From positions 38,011,081-38,075,080 of the forward strand of contig OX485809.1 in NCBI GenBank assembly GCA_950295325.1: a stretch of 64,000 nt of DNA, read 5' to 3'. Shown one piece after another: positions 1 to 11,432 of this stretch (positions within the stretch are counted from its first letter, which is position 1; every line of letters begins with the position of its first letter). This DNA is from Polytrichum commune (taxonomy: Eukaryota > Streptophyta > Polytrichopsida > Polytrichales > Polytrichaceae). The notes below the pieces were generated by a model that was not told where the DNA came from, made no database searches, and saw nothing but the letters and a program-made list of their open reading frames with translations. The translations under genes were made by a program, and so were the position numbers.

Positions 1-1294
1 TGCTTTTCACTGTATTTTACCTCAAAACTTCTGCCACTGATGATGCCAGAAATTGACCAGGTTACACTGGCATTGTGCAGCCAGGCAAAGGCTGCTATTG
101 AGTGCTGTATTCCAAAACAGATTCTCTCAAGTAAGATTTGCAAGAAACACTTATAAAACAACTACCCATCAACTTTGAAGCAGATCTGTTCAGTCTATGC
201 TGCACAGAATTCGACCTGGTTGCAGTAAGGTAGATGAGGCTGATTCGGTTAGCTTCCATAATCGGACACCTAGTTTTGGTTCCTAATCGGTAGTACAGTT
301 GCGCTAATCTAGTGGATGAGTAATACATGTTGATTTGGTGCCACCTTGATGGTATTTGGGTTAGTCACCTTCATAAAAATCAAACTACACACATCATCCT
401 CTATAATTCAAGGTTGGAAAAAACCCAAGTTTTTCCAGCCGATGCATTGGGTTTTTGGTTATAATGCAAAAAACCTGATTTATGTGAATAAAACCATGGT
501 TTTATTCCAACACTCGGCACTCGCCAATCGGCAATTGGCACCACCATTGGCGGACATTGGGCCCTTTGCCCTTTAATCTCAAGTTATCTGCAATAAAACC
601 AAATAAAACTAGATTTTGTTGGACCTCAAATGATTGGATTTTTTTTGAAGAAACTATGAAAACCCCAACTCTAAAAAACCGTGTGGTGCCAACCTTGCTA
701 TTATTAGGAGTGCTATCCACTGAGCTATGACACGCTTTATTTTTGTGGGCGAGGTGGGCAAATTAGGAGGTAGCAACTTGGGCAAATGACGAGGTGGCAT
801 GTGGTTGTGAGGTACCGACCAACTTGTATTGTGGCTATTCTACAAGGAATAGCCAATCCAACAACATTTTATCTTATCCGTGACCACTTTAGAGACATGA
901 CATAGTCAATATTCACATTAAACTTTTGTTTTCATTGGCAAATGACTCATGCAGAGTCTGCTAGTGACGTCGTCCACTTACACAACATTGAATGATGAAC
1001 GAGTTCCCCCCTATAACACCATATTGGGAAGCAAAAAAATCTTTGATTCTAGAGTCTAGACCAAAACCTTCCTCAACTCCAATTTCAGTGATTTCAAATT
1101 CTTTGGTCACGATTTGCAATTGCCAACCTACCCAAGGTTATGATGCTCAAATCAAATCCATCAGCTAGATGATTCCATAGGACTGGAGGTGTCCACATTA
1201 GCCTCATCTACCTTAGCTGGTTACTTGTAGAATTATGACAACAATATGACTTTAAAACACAGGAACATCTACACTCAACATAGTCATCATGAAC
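1..1294. other. Unannotated intergenic stretch
   Basis: Only short open frames without family resemblance are present on both strands. No RNA gene, terminal repeat or splice-supported exon was recognised. It is AT-rich, like most of the window outside the genes. Confidence 0.5.
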
Positions 1295-1296
1295 TA

Positions 1297-2016
1297 AGGT
1301 AGAGGGTGCTAAATCCAACACCCCATCCAAAACCAACACCTATAAACGCCTCCCAATTGCCAACACTCTACAACCTTGAACCGTACCCGGCGGTGTAGGA
1401 GTGTCTGGGCCCACGAGGTGACGGTTTTAGGTGCCATTAGTGGTGCCACCTCATAGCAGCCTCCATGACCTTCATGTAGGGTATGTAACGGGCTCCACTC
1501 TATCTCGGGTTGGTTCAAGGTGGGATTAGGGTGGCTTGTCAATGCCTATTATAGTCATTCTATTCACAACGCCAAGGAGGTAGGCCCACAAAGCACAAAA
1601 GGGTCACTTCCCGGGATGCAAAGGACGTCGGTTCCCGGGATGCAAGGTGATGGTTTTGCAAGCGAACCGGGAGGGATCATGGAGGTAGCCGTGTGGCTTT
1701 GCATACCATTACTACTTGGGCTTTGATGTAGTTTGGGTCTAGTACCCAGCTATGTTGTGTTGGTTCTAGGCAATGAAGGTGGGGGTCCTCATCATATGCG
1801 AGGTTGCCATACACGGGGCCTATGGATTGGTATAAGGAAGCTAGTAGTTTTGACTTTGAATATTCATCAAATATTCAATTGAGACTAAAAATATTTTTTC
1901 TTTCTTGATACCTATGTTTAGCCCAAAGGCTAATATGAATATATATTTTATATATCAACCACATAGCCATATGTATGTGCAATAGCTTAAAGTGTTGGTT
2001 TAAGCACCCTCTACCT
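1297..2016 (+). mobile_element. TA-flanked MITE family A, copy 1
   Basis: A 720 bp non-coding element has inverted ends AGGTAGAGGGTGCTAAA (left) and its complement at the right (TTTAAGCACCCTCTACCT). A TA lies outside each end. Two further copies of the same interior sequence occur at 2285-4571 and 24418-25110. The shared interior includes a tract with CCAACACCCCATCCAAAA and a right part with CATATGTATGTGCAATAGC. No transposase is encoded. A TA target suggests mobilisation by a Tc1/mariner-type transposase, but the ends are not the usual Stowaway ends, so the superfamily is inferred only. Confidence 0.75.
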
Positions 2017-2495
2017 TATCTCAAAGGTCTAGTTTGCAAGCTCTGCATGTAATTTGAATGTATAATTAAGAAGTGACGAGTCACTGTGTATGCCATATTC
2101 AGTGCAGAGAACCCAATCAACCCAGTCCCAATTGTGAAGTTTTACACACGATTGTTATTCATAATCAGAAAGTCTGAAATTTCAGCTTACTGTAGTTAAG
2201 AAACACTCAGGACAAGCGACAAACTGGTGATAATAGTGCCAACAATGTATAAAGGAAAGGTTGCGTTCACCGGATTTACACCTAAGGTAGAGGGTGCTAA
2301 AATCAACACCCCATCCAAAACTAACACCTATAAACACCTATAAACGTCAACACTTTATCATCTTAAATCGTTTCCGGTGATGTAGGAGTGTCTGGGCCTG
2401 CGGAGTGAGGGTTTTAGGTGCCACCTCATAGTGGCCTTCACTACCTTCCTGTAGGGTAGGTAATAAGCTTCACTCTATCTTGGGTTGGTTCAAGG

Positions 2496-2504
2496 TGGGA
2501 TTAG
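2496..2504 (+). repeat. 9 bp target-site duplication, left
   Basis: TGGGATTAG occurs directly before the foldback element and again directly after it at 4075-4083. The undisturbed sibling repeat at about 1520-1535 has the motif once, which shows it is a true target duplication. Confidence 0.9.
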
Positions 2505-4074
2505 GGGGGACGTTAAATACCCCCCCACGAACTTTTCGGACTGTCAGATCCGGGTTGGGGCAGCCGCCCGTCCAGAAAATTTGGATTTTCTAGACCCGCC
2601 CGAAAACTGCTGCCCGCCCGCCCGATTTCGAAAAAAACCATTGTCCTTGCATTCTTGAAGGCCACTTACTCACAAATCCCATATTGAGTGCACTTCACCT
2701 TCAAGGGCCAAAATCCAATATATATGTTCACTTCCAATTGAGTAAATAAGCAATTGACTAGGGTTTCATTATCAAAGTGAAACCGTCAATAAAACATGTA
2801 ATTAACTTAGAAATCAAAAATATTACAAAACCCTCACTAGCACTGAGGTTATAATTTTTGTGACTCACAATTTGAAATTGTCTTTGTCATTCTAAAATGA
2901 CACTTAAATTTAGTGTGCTGATTTAGTATGTGTATTTTATAATATTTTAGGTAATGCCGTCTACTTTCACAAGTATTCATACGCATTCATTAATCAATTA
3001 TTAGAATTAATTCATTGGACTTAATTATTAGAACTAATTCACTGGAATTAAATTCCAGAAATTAGTTATTATAATTAATTCACTGGAATTGATTCCAGAA
3101 ATTAGTTATTATAATTAATTCACTGGAATTGATTCCAGAAATTAATTATTATAATTAATTCACTGGAATTGATTCCAGAAATTAATTATTATAATTAATT
3201 CACTGGAATTGATTCCAGAAATTAATTATTATAATTAATTCACTGGAATTGATTCCAGAAATTAATTATAATAATTAATTCACTAGAATTAAATTCCAGA
3301 TATTAATTATAATAATTAATTCACTAGAATTAAATTCCAGATATTAATTATAATAATTAATTCACTAGAATGAAATTCCAGATATTAATTATTATAATTA
3401 ATTCACTAGAATGAAATTCCAGATATTAATTATTATAATTAATTCACTGGAATTGATTCCAGAAATTAATTATTAGAATTAACTCACTGGAATTAATTCC
3501 AATAATTAATTAATTACAGTAAGTACATTTTATAATCAATTAGCTTTACTTAATTTTGTAACCATAGTTTCTGATTTATTTGGGATTAATGAATGCGTAT
3601 GAATACTTGTGAAAGTAGACGGCATTACCTAAAATATTATAAAATACACATACTAAATCAGCACACTAAATTTAAGTGTCATTTTAGAATGACAAAGACA
3701 ATTTCAAATTGTGAGTCACAAAAATTATAACCTCAGTGCTAGTGAGGGTTTTGTAATATTTTTGATTTCTAAGTTAATTACATGTTTTATTGACGGTTTC
3801 ACTTTGATAATGAAACCCTAGTCAATTGCTTATTTACTCAATTGGAAGTGAACATATATATTGGATTTTGGCCCTTGAAGGTGAAGTGCACTCAATATGG
3901 GATTTGTGAGTAAGTGGCCTTCAAGAATGCAAGGACAATGGTTTTTTTCGAAATCGGGCGGGCGGGCAGCAGTTTTCGGGCGGGTCTAGAAAATCCAAAT
4001 TTTCTGGACGGGCGACTGCCCCAACCCGGATCTGACAGTCCGAAAAGTTCGTGGGGGGGTATTTAACGTCCCCC
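2505..4074. mobile_element. Foldback Mutator-like (MULE) element, non-autonomous
   Basis: A 1570 bp element starts GGGGGACGTTAAATAC and ends with the exact complement. The left arm 2505-2995 and right arm 3584-4074 are both 491 bp and almost identical when reverse-complemented; I noticed one mismatch (CAGCCGCCC against CAGTCGCCC). A 9 bp TSD (TGGGATTAG) flanks it. The length of the duplication and the long arms match Mutator-like foldback elements. There is no open frame of note. The core 2996-3583 is an AT-rich tandem array. The near identity of the arms suggests a recent insertion or recent gene conversion between arms. Confidence 0.9.
2997..3515. repeat. Tandem array of 40-41 bp units in the foldback core
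   Basis: About 12-13 units of 40 or 41 bp follow each other. Each contains AATTAATTCACTGGAATTGA followed by TTCCAGA. The CTGGAAT...ATTCCAG part is itself an imperfect inverted repeat. The period is exact in the middle (CACTGGAATT at 3081, 3121, 3161, 3201, 3241). Variant 41 bp units with CACTAGAATTAAATTCCAG follow. Confidence 0.9.
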
Positions 4075-4083
4075 TGGGATTAG
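4075..4083 (+). repeat. 9 bp target-site duplication, right
   Basis: TGGGATTAG, the partner of 2496-2504. Confidence 0.9.
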
Positions 4084-4776
4084 TGTGGCTTGTCAATGCC
4101 TTTTCTAGCCATTCTATTCACAAAGCCAAGAAGGTAAGTCCACAAAGCACAAAGGGGTCATTTCCCAGGATGGTGCAAGGGGGTTGGTTCCCGAGATGCA
4201 AGGTGATGGTTTTGCAAGCGAAATAGGTGGGATCATGGAGGTGGCCATGTGGCTTTTGCGTACCATTACTACTTGGGCTTTGATGTAGTTTGGGTCTAGT
4301 ACCCAACTATGTTGTGTTGGTTCTAGGCAATGAGAGTGGAGGTCCTCATCATATCCAAGGTCGTCATACATGGGGCCTATATATTGGTTTAAGGAAGCTA
4401 GTGGGTTTGACTTTGACTATTCATCAAATATCTCATTGAGGCTAAAAATATTTTTTCTTTCTTTATACCTATGTTTAGAACAAAGGCTAATATGAATATA
4501 TATTTTATATCAACCATGTAGCCATATGTATGTGCAATAGCTCAAAGTGTTGGTTTAAGTACCCTCTACCTAATCTGATAAGTTGATGCTTTGGTTAACC
4601 CCTAAATACTCAAGCAACCCGAAATATGCCGCCACATAATATTTTATTGGGACTTGCGATCCACTAGGTGGCAATCTACATGGATGGGAAATGTTTTGTT
4701 TTGTTTTGTTTATTTCCCCCTCAAGATAAGGCGATGGTTGTGCACAACTCGACCAGTTGGATTTGAGAAAAACTTA

Positions 4777-4980
4777 GGGCCACTTCACACACGAGCCAAG
4801 GGTCATGACCATGAAATGGTGAGGGCCCTTGACTATCATCAAAAGGTTGTACCATGCGTGTTGGAAAACCATTTTGTACAATGACGGGCCCTCAAACATA
4901 GTGTGAAGTGAGAATGGACCATGTTGAGGAACCATTGCATATTTTATTGGTGGGAAAAGAAGGGCCACCCTACCTCACTA
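4777..4980. mobile_element. Partial GGGCC-end MITE
   Basis: A left end TTA then GGGCCACTTCACACACGAGCC matches the inverted right end of the elements at 42692-43198 and 46851-47354 (GGCTCGTGTGTGAAGTGGCCC). The following GGTCATGACCATGAAATGG is also shared. No matching right terminus was found, so this is a fragment. The end coordinate is approximate. Confidence 0.5.
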
Positions 4981-5095
4981 CACTAAATAGGATATTAAGT
5001 GTTTGATACACTAAATACAAAAGCATACATTAAATATCAATAACCCTATGAAAGTAAGTAACATTAAATGTAAACTCAAACACTAAATATCAACT

Positions 5096-5846
5096 GGGGC
5101 CATTCACGATCAGGGTACTACTTTCGGACAAAGGACTTAAGGACTTTGTCGCATTAATCTTGGTTTTTATCATGATTTACTATTATTTGATCAATAAATT
5201 TTACATAAACAAGTAGATAGTTCATAAGCTTTATCAAGAAATATTATTTAATAATCACCCTAAACCCTAAACCCTAAACCCTAGGCCACATCAATGGCAT
5301 TTTTTTGCTATTTAGGTGTGCATTGGTGGTCAATTATTTCTTGTTATGTATCTTGGTACCTTGGTAAAAGTGTCATGTGTCCATTCATATAAATTTTTTT
5401 GTCCAATTCTAATACTAGACGTTCCTTTTACGTGTGGCCGTGAGTATATGTATATTTGGACATGTTTGGTACCACATGTAAAGTTGGGCAATTGCTATTC
5501 AATACATATTTGGTTCTATTGGTACACACTTGAACGATGAGTGTGAGGAAAAAATTTGGGATTGTTTCGATTGATTCTTGTTGTCCTTTTCATTCCTTGA
5601 TCCTAAGGTGAACAATTAAGACAACACTCCTGAATGTCCTTTAAGGAATCAAAAGGATATCTTAGATGACCCTATTCCTTCTAAATTAACTTTGTCACTG
5701 TACTCGATATGGAGTATGAAATGTAGGTATGATCCAAAATATGCTTCACAATACAAATCTAAGCATACCAAGCATGTGAAGTTATCCAAAAAAATATGTT
5801 TTCCGTTAGACGGCCAAAAGTAGTACCCTAACCGTGAATGACCCCC
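5096..5846. mobile_element. MITE family E, copy 1
   Basis: A 751 bp element has inverted ends: left GGGGCCATTCACGATCAGGG, then TACTACTTTCGG; right CCAAAAGTAGTACCCTAACC, then GTGAATGACCCCC. It is flanked by AACT on both sides (5092-5095 and 5847-5850). The interior matches the copy at 8273-9070 over most of its length. The short frame at 5316-5540 lies in this shared interior and resembles no transposase. The superfamily is unclear; a 4 bp TSD does not fit the common plant families. Confidence 0.75.
5258..5283 (+). repeat. Short interstitial telomere-type repeat
   Basis: Three full CCCTAAA units and part of a fourth (CCCTA) stand in a row. The sister element at 8273-9070 lacks them at the matching place, so they were gained in this copy. 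CCCTAAA/TTTAGGG is the common plant telomere unit. Confidence 0.85.
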
Positions 5847-6339
5847 AACTATGGTAATATTTGGAAGTTACATGTTTGAATTTAGTGTTAGTGAGGATAT
5901 GAAAAAAATAATAACAATGATAAAAGGAGAATTCTAGCATATCTTCTAGCATATCTTCTAACACTAATTGTCAAAAGATTGGAACTTAGTGTTGAGCAGG
6001 GTAGGGTGGTAACAACATTAAATATAATCAAATACTAAAGTTCCTATTTAGTGTAGTTACATGTCTTCATTTAAAAAAAAAAATCACTCTCTTTTTGAGT
6101 TTTACATTGATGAAGAAGGAAATGAGAGCATGATGGATCATCTTTAGAGAAGAGAGAGGTTGCATTGGCATTATATTGGTATTTGCACATGATTATATAA
6201 CATGTGTTTGATATGCCAACATTGGCACTCAATGAAGAATTGATAAATGCTCTGATTTTGAGCATTTGCTTTAGAGTATGAACATGAGCTATCATAGTGT
6301 GTGGGTTTTGGAGAGAAATGTAGGGTTCACCAATAGGTT

Positions 6340-7190
6340 ATTATTGGATTCTTTCACAAAAAAATGTTCAAGCAAATAACTCATGTATATCATAGTACAT
6401 TCAAGTTTCTTTGTGAGATGTTAGGTTTGTATTTGTAGAGGAAGAATACGCATATGAAAGAGACAACTTTAGTTGAGTAGAGTTGTAATATCATTACAAA
6501 GGCTTGGGACAAAAAATTCCTTGACTACCGTAGGAGAGGTATATGGGATGGCTGAAAATACAATTTAAAAATAGTAAGAGTCTTTTGTACATTAGTAATA
6601 GTTCATTTGCAACAAATTTCCGTGTAATTTCCAAGTCCAACTTGGTTTAGGATTTTAACTCAACAACTCGAGTCCCTTCATGGGATTCCTCACACTATAG
6701 GAGCAATTGATGGATCTCACATTCCAATTTCTATACATCTAATTGGGGGAGAAGATTACTACTATTGAAAGTCATTTGATTTCTCTTTATTACAATGTAT
6801 ACTTGATACAAAATGTGTATTTTAGGATTACAAATTTGGATGGGCATGATGTATGTACGATTAGACATTGTTTTAACTAACCTTATAAGCTAATCGGAAA
6901 CTATGCATATTCAGTGCGGTAATAGGTTTACAACCCCTTTAAAGGTTGTACAAAGGGTTTAGAATGTTATAAAGAAAAATGATTTTTTCTCAAAGTTCTA
7001 CTCGCATGTGTGTAGAACGTGCTTTTGGGATTCTAAAGGAAAGATGGAGAATTATAATGAGAAGGCCCGATAAACATATTGCAACATATGATTGAAGTAG
7101 TTATTACGTATGTTGTCCTATACAATATGTGTACAATTGGCAAGGACAAATTTATATGGAATGGATAGAAAAAATAGAACGAGAATTAAA
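6340..7190 (+). pseudogene. PIF/Harbinger-type transposase relic
   Basis: A decayed DDE transposase gene is broken by many stops and frame changes. In-frame islands read HVYHSTFKFLCEMLGLYL (about 6390-6440) and TIGAIDGSHIPIS (about 6693-6733, holding the first catalytic Asp). DYKFGWA lies near 6820-6850, followed by the second Asp region. RMCVERAFGILKERWRI (7003-7053) holds the catalytic Glu of VERAFG. Near 7110-7185 the segment CTIGKDKFIWNG follows. The order and spacing match PIF/Harbinger transposases. It lies between two copies of MITE family E, but no terminal repeats of its own were seen. It cannot make an active enzyme as it stands. Confidence 0.8.
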
Positions 7191-8272
7191 AAAATGAATA
7201 AAGAATAAATCATTGAGAGAAGGACAACAAATGAGGGTTGACATAGCAGTTATAAGTGAAATAGGAAAATATCATTAATACAAAGAATAATACAAGAAGA
7301 AGAGAAGAGGTTGATAAAAATATTGAATTTTTTTTGCTACAAAAATGAAAATATAAAGATTATGAGTTTAGGCTACAAAAATGCATGAAACAATACCCAA
7401 ATTATTTTGGAAAATGAAGCTCTACAAAGATTCAAATCTAGAATTCTAGAATATGAACACTGAATTTGATAGTAATGTGGAATTATAAAGTCTATACTGA
7501 GGATACCATGTTTGCATTCATATTCTTCAGTAAATGTATTCTAGTATGGAAAATATAATTAAACTAGAAGAATTGAAAGATATTTGTTTTAGAAATTATT
7601 TCATCATTTTTATTTAATTTTTAATTTTTGTAGTGCATGGAGGTGAATTTTTTTGTGTGTATTAAATACTATGGTGTTCATTGTTCTCTAGAGCATTTTT
7701 TTGACATTGATTGATAATACATGCATATTGTTCATTCTACATATCCATCTACTCATAATACTAACATTTACGTCTATCCTAACTTGAAATTTTATTAAAA
7801 TGTTTGTCATTTTGTATTTTATTAGAAAAACCTTGTATTTCTTCTTGTAGGCCAACAAAGTTTTTCTAAAATTATGCAAACTTGAAGCCATACAAGCATA
7901 AAGGTTAATCCAAACATTCATTCATTTATATCCACATACAATCACTAGAATTTAGAATGAAATATCATTGGATTAAGTATAATTTGTCAAGCCTTTTAAA
8001 AGTCCAATTGGTCTATTTTGAATATGATTTGTGTATTCTCAACATCAAATATTTAATCAAACTATTTCATACATTGTTTTCTTGCTCATTTTGCAAAATT
8101 TTCCTCCATCTCACTGTCAATGGCTATGAGGCTTTCATAATTTCACCATTTAATAAGGGCCATATCTTCACCTTATCACTATATTCGTTAATTTGGGACT
8201 TTTTCGGCATTTTGAGACAGTTACAAATATAAGAACATGGATAAAATCACACAGATATTGGAGAATGTTGTA
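7191..8272. other. AT-rich stretch without recognised genes
   Basis: Very AT-rich, with short frames that look random. It may be the decayed remainder of the PIF-type element just upstream, but no terminus was found. Confidence 0.4.
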
Positions 8273-9070
8273 GGGGGCATTCACGGTTGAGGTACTACTT
8301 TTGGGACAAAGGACTTAAGGACTAGTGGATTTCGGTGTTTATCATGATTTACTATTATTTGATCAATAAATTTTAAATAAATAAGTAGATAGTTCATAGG
8401 CTATATCAAGAAATATATTATTTCTTATTAAATAATCACCAATAATAGAGAGATTCCCTATGAAATAAGTAGATAAGTCATAAAACTTGAAAAGGGGTCA
8501 AATGACTTGTTTGGGCCACATCAATGGCATTTTTTGCTATTTAGGTGTGCATTGGTGGTCAATTATTTCCTGTTTTGCATCTTGGTACCTTGGCATAAGT
8601 GTTATGTGTCCATTCATATAATTTTTTTTGTCCAATTCTAATACTAGACGTTCCTTTGAGGTGTGGCCGTGATTATATGTATTTTTGGCCATGTTTGGTG
8701 CCACATGTAAAGTTGGGCAATTGGTATTCAATACATTTTTGGTTCTGTTGGCACTTGAACGATGATTGTGAGGAAAAAAATTGGGATCGTTTCGATTAAT
8801 TCTTGTTGTCCTTTTCATTCCTTGATCCTAAGGTGAACAATTAAGACAACACTCCTAATTATCCTTTAAGGAATCAAAAGGATATCTTAGATGACCCTAT
8901 TCCTTCTAAATTAACTTTGTCGGTGTACTCAATATGGAGTATGAATTGTAGGTATAATCCAAAATATGCTTCACAATACAAATCTAAGCATACCAAGCAT
9001 GTGAAGTTATCTAAAAAAGTTTTTTTTCCGTTAGACACCCAAAAGTAGTACCCCAACCGTGAATGCCCCC
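8273..9070. mobile_element. MITE family E, copy 2
   Basis: A 798 bp element has ends GGGGGCATTCACGGTTGAGG and the near-complement ...GGGGTACTACTTTTGGG read from the right. It is flanked by TGTA on both sides (8269-8272 and 9071-9074). The interior matches 5096-5846, including a shared segment near 8600-8720, but lacks the telomere-type repeat. Confidence 0.75.
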
Positions 9071-9074
9071 TGTA

Positions 9075-9715
9075 AGGTGCAAATACTTTGAAGCGGGTGT
9101 TCATATCAAGAACCCAATTAAGAACTCATATCAAGATGGCTTAGGTAGGACGAACCAAACATTAGACCATGTTGTTGTGGTCCATATATTAATTTGAGAC
9201 AAGAGAAAGTCTCAAATTAACGAATATAGTGATCCTTCCAAATCTCCCAACTTAATTTCATCAATTTTTGTATGTATTTTTGGTGTTCCTTTCAATTTTA
9301 AAACTAATGTCGTACTATTTTATTTTCTTTCAAGTTGTCTCTTATGCCTATCCTTTCATGGTCACATTTTTACTACCTTCAATATTTTGCGGCATTTGTG
9401 ATTAAATCACTTTAACATCTGCATCATTAAACAACTGAAAATTGTTGGAATTCTTATTCTCCAATGAGGGTTCGCGCACCCCCGAATTATGGTTGATTTA
9501 ATGACATCCAAGCAGAATTTTGATGGAAAAAAATAGTCAAAAGAATTTCAAGCAAATACATTATTAACTACAATTACACATATTAGCTAATTGCAAACAC
9601 TTGGACTTGTGGGAAGGTGGAAGAGACGACAATTTGCATGTTATGAACTAATTAGTCTTGGAAAATTTATGGTTAGAAAATTTATAAAATAACCTTGGCA
9701 ACCATTGAGAATTGT
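9075..9715. other. Unannotated intergenic stretch
   Basis: No coding, RNA or repeat structure was recognised here. Confidence 0.4.
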
Positions 9716-9979
9716 TTCATTGCCATGGTCTTCCAAAATTTGTGTTAGGCCTACCTCTTGGAAGTGGGCCTAATGCAAATTTCATCATACCATGCATCCT
9801 TATTCATAAATTGCCATGTAGGACTTCATGTAGACTTTTCATCCACAAACTTTTCTTTGGACCTTTAGGCCGTCACCTCTTAGTGTGAAGTGAACTTCAA
9901 CGGTCTCCGCCTTCTCAAACGATGAGAGCTCTTACATTGCAATGATCATAGGCCTTGAGTCTAACATGTGAAGTGGGCC
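9716..9979 (-). mobile_element. Fragment of GGGCC-end MITE family
   Basis: Segments such as GTGTTAGGCCTACCTCTTGG and ACATGTGAAGTGGGCC recur, inverted, in the elements at 42692-43198 and 46851-47354. The right terminus (GTGAAGTGGGCC followed by TTA) is intact at 9979. The left terminus is lost, so the start is approximate. Confidence 0.5.
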
Positions 9980-9982
9980 TTA

Positions 9983-11429
9983 GTGCACATGTTGCTTACT
10001 GCAAGGAAAAGGGGAAATCTCCCAAAATGACCCATGTGGCCCCTCCAACTTTGGGAGAGACGGACGTCATCTACGTTTGCTAAAAAAACCCCATTTTTTT
10101 GGAAGTAGTTGATTTGTCATCCACATAACAATTTATGGCATGATTGAAATGGTCATGTAATGAAAAATTTAATGAACAACGTTTTTTTCTAGATGCCCCC
10201 CGGATGAGGACCATGTTCATATGTCAATTTGACCTAGCAAATGTGGTATGATTGACTTCAAATTTTCACATAAAGCATATATGGTAGTCTAATTCAAATC
10301 TATACAGTTGAATTTGAAGAAAACAAAGCCTATTTTGCTATATAACAAAAACAAAATTCAACACTTGTGCTAGAGGTGCCTAAAATTGGAAATGTGAAGG
10401 CTTCAACATTTAGGGGTTCATGCACATCCTGAAGCGCTTCATGCCCAAGGAAACTCAAGTAAGGCATGGTCTACCTTGGTAGGCCAGGTGAATTTAACAA
10501 AAATAATGTTTTTTAGGGTTGTGTTGTTTAGGACCATGTTTTCTACTAGTGTACATCAATAAGGCATAAATTGGCTTTTCAATTGAGACCAAGAAGTCTT
10601 ACATGTCATCTTGTGATGCCAAGTTTGAACTTCTTGTAAGATGATATGGAAAAATTAGGTGACAACATGTCCAATTGTGCTTGAAAGTTTGATAGTGCAT
10701 TGTACACATACATAAGCAAAATTTAATTTTTGAAATATTTCTCATTTGAATAAAAATCCACAAATGAGTCAAATGAGACCTTAATATATAATGTCAAAAA
10801 TTTCCAATTCAAGCACCAACCATTCTTGACTCCATATCGAAGAGGGAACTCTCAATCCCCCTAAATCAATTTAAATGAGAAGGTGGTGTTGGAAGTTTAC
10901 TATGACTTTGTATACCCCATTTAAAACATTTAATGTTGAACCAATATGTCAAATTTCATGCCTATGACACAATTCATTTGAATATTATGCTATGCTATGT
11001 TACGTTTTTTAACTTATGTTTCTGGTTGACTTGTTCAAGATCGTTGTAGAGTGCTAAGGATTTTCTTCATTAAATAATACACACAAAGGCAACACAAACA
11101 CATCCACAAATTATACGCAATCGAAAGCCAAATTTCAAGGAGATTTCCAACTTTAGCAAACTGCCCTATTCACATTATCATCAATGTTCCACTTGCACTC
11201 ACTTCAGCCATATATGTTAACAAAAACCAAAGCCTAATCTGTAAGGGACTTACCAAACTCTTTGTTTCGATTCGTTTCCCAAAATTGATAAATTGATTAC
11301 CCTGTGATGACGTTTTGAACCACTATACTGCCCATGTCAAGGAGTACGAAAATTTGCTTGAAGTCTGAATTTCTAGGCTATTCTATACCACTTTCTCAAA
11401 ACTCAGTGGCAACCCCACTATCTAAAAAC
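9983..11429. other. Unannotated intergenic stretch
   Basis: Nothing recognisable was found on either strand: only short frames and no terminal repeats. Confidence 0.4.
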
Positions 11430-11432
11430 TCA

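Larger units (their letters stand above)
2285..4571 (+). mobile_element. TA-flanked MITE family A, copy 2, interrupted by a foldback element
   Basis: Same family as 1297-2016. The left half (2285-2504) and right half (4075-4571) are separated by the foldback Mutator-like element at 2505-4074. The left end is preceded by TA. The right end is followed by AA rather than TA, so one flank has decayed. Without the insert the copy would be about 710 bp, matching the other copies. Confidence 0.75.

Noticed and set aside
1297-2018. Family A elements as Tourist-like MITEs with a 3 bp TWA duplication
   Set aside because: Flanks read TAA on the left and TTA on the right in several copies, which is inverted rather than direct. 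Treating AGGTAG as the tip gives a consistent TA duplication.
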